Assembly (NCBI GenBank): GCA_958448395.1
Contig: CAUDDP010000103.1
Location: 1-5,748, forward strand
Direction: 5' to 3'
DNA length: 5,748 nucleotides
From: an uncultured Oscillospiraceae bacterium
Lineage (GTDB): Bacteria; Bacillota; Clostridia; Oscillospirales; Ruminococcaceae
This document shows positions 1 through 5,565 of the stretch, in pieces. How positions within the stretch are numbered: position 1 is the first letter of the stretch; each line of letters begins with the position of its first letter. The notes beneath the pieces are model-generated. The model saw nothing but the letters and a program-made list of their open reading frames with translations. It made no database searches and was not told where the DNA came from. Made by a program: the position numbers and the translations under genes.

Positions 1-250
1 TTGTTGTGGTGGTTTCTCCACTTACTGTCGTAGTCGTTTCACCACTTGTTGTGGTGGTTTCTCCACTTACTGTCGTAGTCGTTTCACCACTTGTTGTGGT
101 CGTTTCACCACTTACTGTCGTAGTTGTTTCACCACTTGTTGTGGTGGTTTCACCACTTACTGTCGTGGTCGTTTCACCACTTGTTGTGGTGGTACTATCA
201 CTTGTTGTGGTCGTTTCACCACTTACTGTCGTGCCAGTCGTTGTGGTGGT
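1..250 (-). repeat. 45-bp tandem repeats encoding Thr-rich linker
   Basis: Four full 45-bp units can be laid out at 16-60, 61-105, 106-150 and 151-195, with a partial unit at 1-15 and degenerate units up to about 250. The copies at 16-60 and 61-105 differ at one base. The later copies differ by a few, and divergence grows towards the start of the linker. Each unit encodes 15 residues, a seven-residue ETTTTSG block plus an eight-residue ETTTTVSG block. The conservation is at nucleotide as well as protein level, which suggests recent duplication or slippage, so copy number may vary between strains. Confidence 0.95.
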
Positions 251-1432
251 AGTTACATCCTTCAACTTATCTTCAATGATTCTCTCTACATTAAAGTAAA
301 CGCTGGCTTCACGCAGGTTGCCCTTCATTGTAACCAACTTGTAGGAAGAAACATATTCTTTATCCGGATTTGCTGCTTCATAAGCAACCTTTACATCAGC
401 TGCTTCTGCATCCGGAACCTGGAAGGTTACGGTATAAACGCTGTCTGCTGCATCAAATGTAAAGTTAGAAGCTTCATTCAATGTTGCAATGACATCATCC
501 ATTGTCATATCAAATGTAACCTGTGCTCCTGTGCTGGAAGCAATGGTATTCACTTCTTCTACAACCTGATTCAAAAGATCGCTGTACTCAGCAAGTTCTG
601 CTACGCTGCCCGGCACTTCAAACCGAGTGGTACGTTCATTGAACTCTGCCTTTGCCCATGCTGCAAAGCTGTCAGCATCTGCAAATGTATTGCTATAAAC
701 CTTTGCAAAAGCCTTGTCTACATAACTATAAGCCTTTTCCAACTTCTTCTGATATGTATTCAGAACATCAGTCAGATCTGCATAAACACCGTATGCTGTC
801 ATCTTGGAGGTTAATTCTACCTTCAGATCCTGTACAATGCTTGCAACGTAAGCCTTTGCTGTAGATGGTGTAACCGTGTTGCCATCTTCGTCAACGAAGT
901 TACCGCCGCCAACAAATGTCTTGGAATCTGCAACGCCATAGCCGTTTACGACTGCGGTATAAGTGCCCTTCTTTTCCAGCATGCTGAAATCAATTTTGTC
1001 AATCAAAGATGCTGCACCCTGCTTGGTCAATTCATTCTTGATTGCCTGAATGATGTTGCTCTGCATATAGCTAGTTGCATCCACCTGACCAGTTACGTAA
1101 ACCACGCTGTCCTTCACCTGAACAACCGGGTCGCCTACCAGACAAGCCTTCAGCTTTTCCACATATTCTGCATTCTTTCCGGAAAGATTTGCAGCGTCCA
1201 GAATAGATGCAATATCCAGTGTCTGGCTAACGCCTTCCATCTGAATCAGTGCACTTTCTGCCTTTTTACCCCACTCAGACTCGGTTTTATCCGGTGCGAT
1301 ATAAAGCATTGTGTCCACGCTGAACACTTCCGGCTCTGCAACTTCTGCATATGTAACCATTGCCAAGCCCTGTGTCAGAGCAATTGGCAATGCAGCAGCA
1401 ATTGCAACTACTTTGTTAAAAGCCTTCTTCAT
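1..1432 (-). CDS. Secreted protein of unknown function with Thr-rich repeat linker (3' end cut by window)
   Basis: The reading frame is open from an ATG at 1432 to the left edge, giving 477 residues without a stop, so the C-terminus is missing. Residues 1-29 look like a signal peptide: MKKAFNK, then a hydrophobic Val/Ala/Leu core, with likely cleavage after VTYA. Residues 30 to about 392 form an acidic, mixed alpha/beta-looking region with one Cys (residue 97) that I do not recognise. It has no visible cohesin, glycosidase or protease motif. From residue 394 the protein becomes a Thr-rich linker of alternating ETTTTSG and ETTTTVSG units. Linkers like this commonly precede dockerins or wall anchors in Ruminococcus surface proteins, so a dockerin or anchor to the left of the window is plausible but unseen. 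The start is supported by GAGAGGG nine bases upstream and by the signal peptide. A consensus-like promoter lies 218 nt upstream. Confidence is high for the gene and low for any function. Confidence 0.9.
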   Translation of the reverse strand, partial: MKKAFNKVVAIAAALPIALTQGLAMVTYAEVAEPEVFSVDTMLYIAPDKTESEWGKKAESALIQMEGVSQTLDIASILDAANLSGKNAEYVEKLKACLVGDPVVQVKDSVVYVTGQVDATSYMQSNIIQAIKNELTKQGAASLIDKIDFSMLEKKGTYTAVVNGYGVADSKTFVGGGNFVDEDGNTVTPSTAKAYVASIVQDLKVELTSKMTAYGVYADLTDVLNTYQKKLEKAYSYVDKAFAKVYSNTFADADSFAAWAKAEFNERTTRFEVPGSVAELAEYSDLLNQVVEEVNTIASSTGAQVTFDMTMDDVIATLNEASNFTFDAADSVYTVTFQVPDAEAADVKVAYEAANPDKEYVSSYKLVTMKGNLREASVYFNVERIIEDKLKDVTTTTTTGTTVSGETTTTSDSTTTTSGETTTTVSGETTTTSGETTTTVSGETTTTSGETTTTVSGETTTTSGETTTTVSGETTTT

Positions 1433-1650
1433 CGTGCCTTTCCCTCTCTTCTTTCAATTTTTGTGCCATCAAACATAATGCACAGACGTGATTGCATTTG
1501 TGCAGTCTCATTTCCCCTCACTATAACTGCCCTGTTCCTATTTCCATGTGACCGGATTCGCAGAACGGATAACCGGATGTTCCATGAATGCCTGAAAGCA
1601 CTTGACACCGTTTACAGCATGGGTGCATAAACTGCTATAAACGATTTACA
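1433..1650 (-). other. Long 5' leader of the secreted-protein gene
   Basis: If transcription starts about 7 bases past the TAAAAT at 1657-1662, the mRNA has a leader of about 218 nt, against about 45 and 67 nt for the other two genes. It contains possible hairpins: TGCACA/TGTGCA (1479-1484 with 1499-1504) and GCAGT/ACTGC (1502-1506 with 1526-1530). These two share bases and so cannot both form. It also holds three direct copies of (A)CCGGAT-like sequence at 1551-1557, 1565-1570 and 1572-1578. I do not recognise a named riboswitch class and see no poly-U terminator hairpin before the gene. A regulatory role is only an inference. Confidence 0.4.
1437..1448 (-). promoter_or_regulatory. Ribosome binding site for the secreted-protein gene
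   Basis: The minus strand reads GAGAGGGAAAGG immediately upstream of the ATG at 1432. GAGAGGG ends nine bases before the start codon, a normal spacing, and the purine run continues to four bases before it. Confidence 0.8.
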
Positions 1651-1656
1651 TAATGT

Positions 1657-1685
1657 ATTTTAACACATTCTTTCCGGCTTGTCAA
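1657..1685 (-). promoter_or_regulatory. Sigma-A promoter of the secreted-protein gene
   Basis: On the minus strand there is TTGACA (1680-1685), a 17-base spacer and TAAAAT (1657-1662). The -35 box matches the consensus exactly and the -10 box differs at one position, with optimal spacing. It lies between the terminator of the HtrA gene and the start of the secreted-protein gene, so it is the natural promoter for the latter. The predicted start site is near 1650. Confidence 0.8.
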
Positions 1686-1745
1686 GCCCATAACTTCATT
1701 TTTTTAAAAATTATTGCATGGAAATTCCGACCGAATTTGTAGAAC

Positions 1746-1792
1746 TTTCACAATTTTAAAACTCTTTCAACAGATTTCAACACGCTTTCAAC
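1746..1792. promoter_or_regulatory. Phased TTTCAA boxes upstream of promoter (possible regulator site)
   Basis: TTTCAAC occurs at 1765-1771, 1775-1781 and 1786-1792, and a related TTTCAC at 1746-1751. The starts are 10 and 11 bases apart, close to one helical turn, and the first copy is 19 bases away. The array sits 60-107 bases upstream of the -35 box at 1680-1685, where an activator or repressor array could act. The regulator is unknown. The surrounding sequence is AT-rich, so chance remains possible. Confidence 0.35.
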
Positions 1793-1861
1793 CGAACTTC
1801 TGTGTGCTATTGGTGAAAGCCGCAATTGGACTTTGCTTTATTTCCATCCACTTTCACAAAA

Positions 1862-1900
1862 AACACAAACAGCCTGCTTTTTTTGCAGGCTGTTTGTGTT
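1862..1900 (-). terminator. Rho-independent terminator of the HtrA-like gene
   Basis: There is a perfect 16-bp inverted repeat (1862-1877 with 1885-1900) around a 7-base loop of T on the plus strand. Reading on the minus strand, the stem runs directly into TTTTTT (opposite the A run at 1858-1863), which gives a canonical terminator for leftward transcription. It lies about 104 bases past the stop of the HtrA-like gene. On the plus strand no T tract follows the stem, so it is directional. Confidence 0.9.
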
Positions 1901-1911
1901 GGAAAAATAAT

Positions 1912-1943
1912 AAGGAGAATGTATGAAGAAAGCATATTTTTGA
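1912..1943 (+). other. Orphan Shine-Dalgarno plus six-codon reading frame
   Basis: The plus strand carries AAGGAG at 1912-1917, five bases before an ATG at 1923 that opens a frame encoding MKKAYF and stops with TGA at 1941-1943. It reads opposite to all three genes and lies between the HtrA stop and its terminator. It resembles the 5' end of a lost gene or a very short peptide. I see no convincing plus-strand promoter in front of it, so function is doubtful. Confidence 0.2.
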
Positions 1944-2003
1944 TTCCGACCAGCTGCCCGTAATCCGACAGCGGCAGGCATTGTCCCAATAAAATCAGAC
2001 AGA

Positions 2004-3785
2004 TTAAGACTGCTGATTCTGTACGACTTCTTTCAATACCACATCAATCTTTTGTTCCTGTCCATTGCGGACAACTGTCAGTGTAACCGTATCCCCAGCA
2101 TTGAACTCATTTTTATAGTTATTCAGCTCTTCTGTGGTCTGAATCTTGTTATCATTGATGGCTGTGATGATGTCACCGATCTGTAAGCCAGCCTCATCTG
2201 CTGCACCACCTTCTGTAATACTAATAATGTATGCACCAATTGGCAGATTATAAGCCTGTGAAACTGCTTCCGAAACATCCTGACAACTGATACCCAGCTG
2301 CGGTCTGCCGGTTACATAGCCATAATTAATCAAATCGTCTACGATTTCCCGTGCTTCTGTCATGGGAATGGCAAAACCAATTCCTTCAATGGTGGCTCCA
2401 CTGGAAGAAACACTGGAAGACATCTTCGCAGAGTTAATCCCAACAACCTGACCGGAGCTGTTAATCAGCGGTCCACCAGAGTTACCATTATTGATTGCCG
2501 TATCCGTCTGAATCAAGGTCATGGTCTTGTCATTGATGGTAACTTTCCGATTCAATGCGGAAATAATACCACAAGTAACCGTATTTTGCAGTTCCAGACC
2601 CAACGGATTCCCAATTGCAACAACCATATCTCCGACCTGACAGCTATCACTGTCGCCAAATTCTGCTGCAACCAAACCAGTCTGATTTACTTTCAACACA
2701 GCGAGGTCTGTTTCCACATCATAAGCAACGATTTCTGCATCGTATGTTGTTTCTTCATCTGACATCCGAATTTCTACAGAAGTTGCTTTTCCACATTTAT
2801 ATTCAGAATCATCATAAATGACGTGGGCATTGGTTACAATATAACCATCTTCCCGCATCACAATTCCCGTACCTACCCCGGTTAGTGTGCCGGAATTGCC
2901 GCCACCGTTGCCAAACATACCAAATCCATAACTATAATTATAGTTGTTCGGCACCTGAAATGTTGCCTGCACACCCACAACAGATGGGGTTACTTTCTTA
3001 ACGATATCCCTGATGGACATTGCATTTGTACCCGCAGACAACTCAATCCAACTCTGTTCCGTGCTATCATTCAGTTCCGATATGCTGCTCTGGTCATTAT
3101 TTGTCTGCTGAACATCTGTAGTCGTTACAGCGGACGATTCAGAAGAAGTACTGGCGTTTTCAGCCGATACCAGCTTTTTAGAATTCTGTACCGCATTAAA
3201 AATACCAATCGAACCAACAGAAACAATTGCCATTGCTGCAACGAATGCCACTGCTTTCAGCCAGAAGTGTCCCTTTTTCTTTGGCGGCTTACCGCTGCCA
3301 GAAATTTGTGCTGGTGTATTTGGATTGGAATAATAATTCACATAACTATATCCCTGTTGTGCTGATTTATTATCAGCAGCATTTTCCGTACGACTAGATT
3401 GTGTGGTATAACCTGCTGTGGATGCGGCACTGCGATTGGAATAGCCATAACTGCCAGCAGAATTGCCTGTACGATAACCAGTGGTACTGCTGACATTGGA
3501 TGTACCATAGCTGGTTGTACCGCTGTTGTTCGCTGTACCATAGCTGGTTGTGCTGTTGTTGTTGGCTGCACCATAGCTGGTTGTACTGCTGTTGTTTGCT
3601 GTACCATAGCTGGTTGTGCTGCTGTTATTGGCTGTACTGTAACGGCTTGCTGTATTTGGTATACTACCAGCTGCGGATGTACTTGCATGAGGTGCAGCTT
3701 GTTCCGGCTGTTTATTTTCCAATGCCGATGGCTTGGCAGTATTGGTATTATCTTGCTTCATCATATCCTGTTCCCGTTCATACAT
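2004..3785 (-). CDS. HtrA/DegP-family membrane-anchored serine protease with PDZ domain
   Basis: This encodes 593 residues. Residues 1-173 are a hydrophilic, presumably cytoplasmic region rich in Asn, Ser, Thr and Tyr, with five 11-residue repeats at 51-105. KPPKKK (167-171) precedes one membrane helix at about 175-197. A Ser/Thr-rich spacer (about 205-255) leads to a trypsin-like protease domain with H321 in TNAHV, D360 in ETDLAVLKV and S436 in GNSGGP, so the triad is intact. A PDZ domain covers about 495-587. Family members degrade or refold damaged exported proteins at the cell surface. The frame could open at 3935, but the ATG at 3785 is preferred: it has AGAAAGG nine bases upstream, and a TATAAT at 3859-3864 would start transcription after the longer start. 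The outer part carries four Cys (331, 382, 405, 501), unusual for an exported Gram-positive protein. The protease domain is of ordinary length; the N-terminus is unusually long. It is flanked by its own promoter and terminator. Confidence 0.95.
   Translation of the reverse strand: MYEREQDMMKQDNTNTAKPSALENKQPEQAAPHASTSAAGSIPNTASRYSTANNSSTTSYGTANNSSTTSYGAANNNSTTSYGTANNSGTTSYGTSNVSSTTGYRTGNSAGSYGYSNRSAASTAGYTTQSSRTENAADNKSAQQGYSYVNYYSNPNTPAQISGSGKPPKKKGHFWLKAVAFVAAMAIVSVGSIGIFNAVQNSKKLVSAENASTSSESSAVTTTDVQQTNNDQSSISELNDSTEQSWIELSAGTNAMSIRDIVKKVTPSVVGVQATFQVPNNYNYSYGFGMFGNGGGNSGTLTGVGTGIVMREDGYIVTNAHVIYDDSEYKCGKATSVEIRMSDEETTYDAEIVAYDVETDLAVLKVNQTGLVAAEFGDSDSCQVGDMVVAIGNPLGLELQNTVTCGIISALNRKVTINDKTMTLIQTDTAINNGNSGGPLINSSGQVVGINSAKMSSSVSSSGATIEGIGFAIPMTEAREIVDDLINYGYVTGRPQLGISCQDVSEAVSQAYNLPIGAYIISITEGGAADEAGLQIGDIITAINDNKIQTTEELNNYKNEFNAGDTVTLTVVRNGQEQKIDVVLKEVVQNQQS
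3471..3635 (-). repeat. Five 33-bp tandem repeats in the HtrA N-terminal region
   Basis: Residues 51-105 are five consecutive 11-residue units: TANNSSTTSYG twice, then AANNNSTTSYG, TANNSGTTSYG and the more diverged TSNVSSTTGYR. The nucleotide units are also similar, with CATAGCTGGTTGT recurring on the plus strand, which suggests tandem duplication. The Asn/Ser/Thr/Gly/Tyr composition is low-complexity and probably disordered, on the predicted cytoplasmic side of the membrane. Confidence 0.95.
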
Positions 3786-3794
3786 GAGAATCAT

Positions 3795-3801
3795 CCTTTC
3801 T
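3795..3801 (-). promoter_or_regulatory. Ribosome binding site that decides the HtrA start
   Basis: The minus strand reads AGAAAGG, nine bases before the ATG at 3785. A nearer in-frame ATG at 3794 touches this site with no spacing. The ATG at 3935 lies upstream of the likely transcription start. This supports 3785 as the initiation codon. Confidence 0.75.
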
Positions 3802-3858
3802 ATTAACAACCGCTGCTGTTCTGCATTGGTTTCTCTTGTTCTTTTCTCTATGTTTATT

Positions 3859-3887
3859 ATTATACGCTGCATTGTGATAACTTTATG
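3859..3887 (-). promoter_or_regulatory. Probable HtrA promoter (good -10, weak -35)
   Basis: A perfect TATAAT lies at 3859-3864 on the minus strand, giving a start near 3852 and a leader of about 67 nt. The position 17 bases upstream (3882-3887) reads CATAAA, a poor -35. TGATA direct repeats on the plus strand at 3875-3879 and 3886-3890, 11 bases apart, overlap the -35 area and could bind a regulator. The weak -35 would fit activator-dependent or stress-dependent expression, but this is an inference. Confidence 0.55.
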
Positions 3888-3978
3888 ATAGCAAATGGAA
3901 AACATCGTTAAACGCTTATGGATTCCCATTTTCACAATAAAACATTACCCAAACCATCCGTTTTCGCAGCTGTTTTCT

Positions 3979-4020
3979 CAAAAAAACACCCCTTGCAATA
4001 TCTGTACACACTGCAAGGGG
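3979..4020 (-). terminator. Rho-independent terminator of the SGNH hydrolase gene
   Basis: A perfect 9-bp stem, CCCCTTGCA (3989-3997) with TGCAAGGGG (4012-4020), encloses a 14-base loop. On the minus strand the stem is followed by TG and a run of seven T (opposite the A run at 3980-3986). The stem begins about 30 bases after the hydrolase stop codon, so transcription should end before the HtrA promoter. Confidence 0.88.
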
Positions 4021-4049
4021 CAAACCGAAAAAATTACCTTCTATTCATT

Positions 4050-5156
4050 TCAATCAAAAGATGGATCCAGTCCGGCAGACTGTCGTGCATAATAACTCAA
4101 AATACGGACAGCATCTTCTACACTAATTGTGCCGTCGTTGTCTATATCCGCAGCAGCCTTCTGTGCCGGTGTAAGCTGTGCACCCAATGCAGCAGATACC
4201 CGTGCATATTCCGTCAGAGCAGCAACGGCATCCTCAACAGCGACCTTCTCGTCACCATCTACATCTCCCCTTATCTGTGCCGGAGGCAGATAGCCGCTTG
4301 CCAGCAGTACCTCTGCAATGACAGCATGTCCGGCAGCATTTGGATGCACATCCGCACTAGAGATATTGGTATAGGTCCATGCATGTCCCTTAAATGCAGC
4401 ATAGATATCGGCTGCATAAACACTGCCCGCAGCAGCTTGATCCCGGATATTTTCGTTCAATCCGACTGGTACCAAGGTATTGCCGTTCAAACTGCCTTCC
4501 AAGAACTGATACACCAGACCACTGGAGAACAGATTCAATGTGCTAATGGCACTGTTTGACAGACCCGTTTCATCTTCTTCAATACTTGCTGGATCGTAAA
4601 CCGTCTGAAATGCAAGCTTTGCATTGCTGTTGGTACTTTGCAGCTGGAGAATGATATTGTTGATATTTTCATTTGCCGTTGCCACTGCCGGCGGAATGTT
4701 CTTCATCAAATATCGCTGAAAAGCAAGCTGGTTTTCTTTTACCGCAGCAGCCAGCTCTGTAATGCTGCTATAGTCCCTGATAGAAATCACATCGTTGTCC
4801 AAAATCGGCTGCAAAACATCATTTGCACCAATAGAGACCAGAATTACATCTGCACTGGCAACCGCACCCTGTACAGCGGCATCTGTTTGCAGCAGCTGCA
4901 ACAGCTCTGCGGTGGTCATGCCATCCTGTGCCAGATTGGTAACCTTCTGATTCATCGACTGCTCCAGCAAAGAAACATAGGACTGCGAACCATCCAGCAA
5001 TCCATAGCCGGTGCTAATACTGTCACCAAGTACCAATACTTGATATGGTGCAATCGTCTCACCATCCGCCACTGCCGGAACTGCTGGCAGCGTCATAGCG
5101 GCAATGGTCAATGCTGCCGCTGCCGCAATCGCCCTGCCTGTCTTTCTATTTTTCAT
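4050..5156 (-). CDS. Secreted SGNH/GDSL hydrolase with C-terminal type I dockerin
   Basis: This encodes 368 residues. Residues 1-30 form a signal peptide (MKNRKTGR, an Ala-rich core, cleavage near AVA). The SGNH domain spans about 37-290: Ser46 in GDSIS (block I), Gly79 in QDGMT (block II), Asn112 in GAND (block III), and Asp269/His271 in ADVHPNAAGH (block V). The catalytic set is complete. The family hydrolyses esters, such as acetyl or acyl groups on glycans or lipids; the substrate cannot be read here. Residues 297-361 are a dockerin: Ca-loop one has D298, D300, D302 and D309, loop two has D337, D339, D341 and D348, each followed by a helix with xYAR. Dockerins bind cohesins on a scaffoldin, so the enzyme probably joins an extracellular complex or the cell surface. 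The frame could open at 5258, but that start precedes the promoter. The ATG at 5156 has AGAAAGG ten bases upstream and starts a signal peptide. No cohesin gene is visible nearby. Confidence 0.95.
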   Translation of the reverse strand: MKNRKTGRAIAAAAALTIAAMTLPAVPAVADGETIAPYQVLVLGDSISTGYGLLDGSQSYVSLLEQSMNQKVTNLAQDGMTTAELLQLLQTDAAVQGAVASADVILVSIGANDVLQPILDNDVISIRDYSSITELAAAVKENQLAFQRYLMKNIPPAVATANENINNIILQLQSTNSNAKLAFQTVYDPASIEEDETGLSNSAISTLNLFSSGLVYQFLEGSLNGNTLVPVGLNENIRDQAAAGSVYAADIYAAFKGHAWTYTNISSADVHPNAAGHAVIAEVLLASGYLPPAQIRGDVDGDEKVAVEDAVAALTEYARVSAALGAQLTPAQKAAADIDNDGTISVEDAVRILSYYARQSAGLDPSFD

Positions 5157-5166
5157 AAAATTTCGT

Positions 5167-5173
5167 CCTTTCT
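5167..5173 (-). promoter_or_regulatory. Ribosome binding site of the SGNH hydrolase gene
   Basis: The minus strand reads AGAAAGG ten bases before the ATG at 5156. It is the same sequence as the HtrA site, and it supports the shorter start over the ATG at 5258. Confidence 0.75.
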
Positions 5174-5207
5174 CATGTATCGACTTTATTTTCTTACTTG
5201 TGATTGC

Positions 5208-5236
5208 ATTATAGCATACCATCCACAATCTGTCAA
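5208..5236 (-). promoter_or_regulatory. Consensus sigma-A promoter of the SGNH hydrolase gene
   Basis: The minus strand has TTGACA (5231-5236), a 17-base spacer and TATAAT (5208-5213), with TGC directly before the -10 box (extended -10). Both hexamers match the consensus exactly. The predicted start near 5201 gives a leader of about 45 nt. Expression should be strong unless repressed. Confidence 0.92.
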
Positions 5237-5241
5237 GTGGG

Positions 5242-5270
5242 AAATGAAGGTTCTCCACGGAAATTCATTT
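5242..5270. promoter_or_regulatory. Inverted repeat just upstream of the hydrolase -35 box
   Basis: AAATGAA (5242-5248) and TTCATTT (5264-5270) form a 7-bp inverted repeat with a 15-base centre, starting five bases upstream of the -35 box. The half-site centres are about 22 bases apart, two helical turns, as for a dimeric regulator. The arms are AT-rich and short, so this is a weak call. Confidence 0.25.
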
Positions 5271-5290
5271 TCAAACGATAGAGGAAATTG

Positions 5291-5357
5291 CACGCCGTAG
5301 GCGATTGCGGTCAAGCTGGCTCCAGCTTGGCGTAGCGATTCTGCCGGCGGAGATGAG
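5291..5357. repeat. GC-rich intergenic repeat, left copy
   Basis: This block is more GC-rich than its surroundings. It contains a near-repeat CGTAGGCGATT (5296-5306) and CGTAGCGATT (5331-5340) on either side of a palindrome CAAGCTGG/CCAGCTTG (5312-5319 with 5322-5329). The 13 bases at 5336-5348 (CGATTCTGCCGGC) recur exactly, inverted, at 5736-5748, and the similarity continues more loosely beyond. This pattern is typical of dispersed intergenic repeats. The full extent and copy number cannot be seen here. Confidence 0.55.
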
Positions 5358-5430
5358 ATCGGTATCCGTGAGAGAAAATACAAAAATAGATTTCCATGGG
5401 CAGTTTTGCACATACATCTTCAACTTACAA

Positions 5431-5466
5431 AATGACGCAGCCGATATTGCTACCGACTGCGTCATT
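5431..5466 (-). terminator. Perfect 10-bp hairpin, possible terminator of an orphan transcript
   Basis: AATGACGCAG (5431-5440) and CTGCGTCATT (5457-5466) pair exactly around a 16-base loop. On the minus strand the stem runs into a short T-rich stretch (ATTTTG), a weak U tract. On the plus strand no T run follows. It lies about 60-95 nt downstream of the consensus promoter at 5533-5561, so it could end a short RNA of about 100 nt, act as an attenuator, or be a protein-binding site. Confidence 0.4.
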
Positions 5467-5532
5467 CCAACAATGAGAAAAAGAAAAATTGAAGTATTCG
5501 TTTTTTTGCATCCGTTTTACTGGTATGCACTT

Positions 5533-5561
5533 ATTATAACAGATATCGACAGAAATGTCAA
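5533..5561 (-). promoter_or_regulatory. Orphan consensus sigma-A promoter
   Basis: The minus strand has TTGACA (5556-5561), a 17-base spacer and TATAAT (5533-5538), both exact. The start would be near 5526, reading left. No convincing gene follows for 370 bases. The next gene is the SGNH hydrolase, which has its own equally strong promoter. It could be a second upstream promoter for that gene, or drive a short non-coding RNA ending at the hairpin at 5431-5466. Confidence 0.8.
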
Positions 5562-5565
5562 CCAC

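Noticed and set aside
1..250. CRISPR array suggested by regular 45-bp spacing
   Set aside because: The units are contiguous with no unique spacers and keep an open coding frame.
6..299. Plus-strand frame rich in Val, Ser and Pro-Leu repeats
   Set aside because: It is the antisense reading of the Thr-rich linker repeats; the minus strand has a signal peptide, a ribosome binding site and a promoter.
1433..1650. A known riboswitch (c-di-GMP type was considered) in the long leader
   Set aside because: I could not match the conserved core or the expected stem arrangement, so no class is claimed.
1807..1989. Minus-strand frame of 60 residues downstream of the HtrA gene
   Set aside because: It runs through the strong terminator hairpin and has no ribosome binding site or recognisable protein features.
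3399..3806. Plus-strand Cys/Gly-rich repetitive frames, resembling an exotic cysteine-rich peptide
   Set aside because: They are antisense to the HtrA N-terminal 11-residue repeats; the periodicity comes from the 33-bp units, and no ribosome binding site supports them.
3786..3935. Start of the HtrA gene at 3935 (643 residues)
   Set aside because: The extra 50 residues lie partly upstream of the TATAAT at 3859-3864, and the good Shine-Dalgarno site is placed for the ATG at 3785.
5157..5258. Start of the SGNH gene at 5258 (402 residues)
   Set aside because: It would run through the perfect promoter at 5208-5236 and bury the signal peptide 34 residues inside the protein.
3918..5300. Two long plus-strand frames of 213 and 220 residues
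   Set aside because: Both are antisense to the SGNH-dockerin gene, whose minus frame has complete catalytic blocks and calcium loops. They cross its terminator or promoter and resemble no family.
5186..5465. Small minus-strand proteins of 75 and 64 residues behind the orphan promoter
   Set aside because: Neither has a convincing ribosome binding site, one starts inside the hairpin stem, and both cross the GC-rich repeat and the hydrolase promoter area. They look like translations of intergenic repeat DNA.
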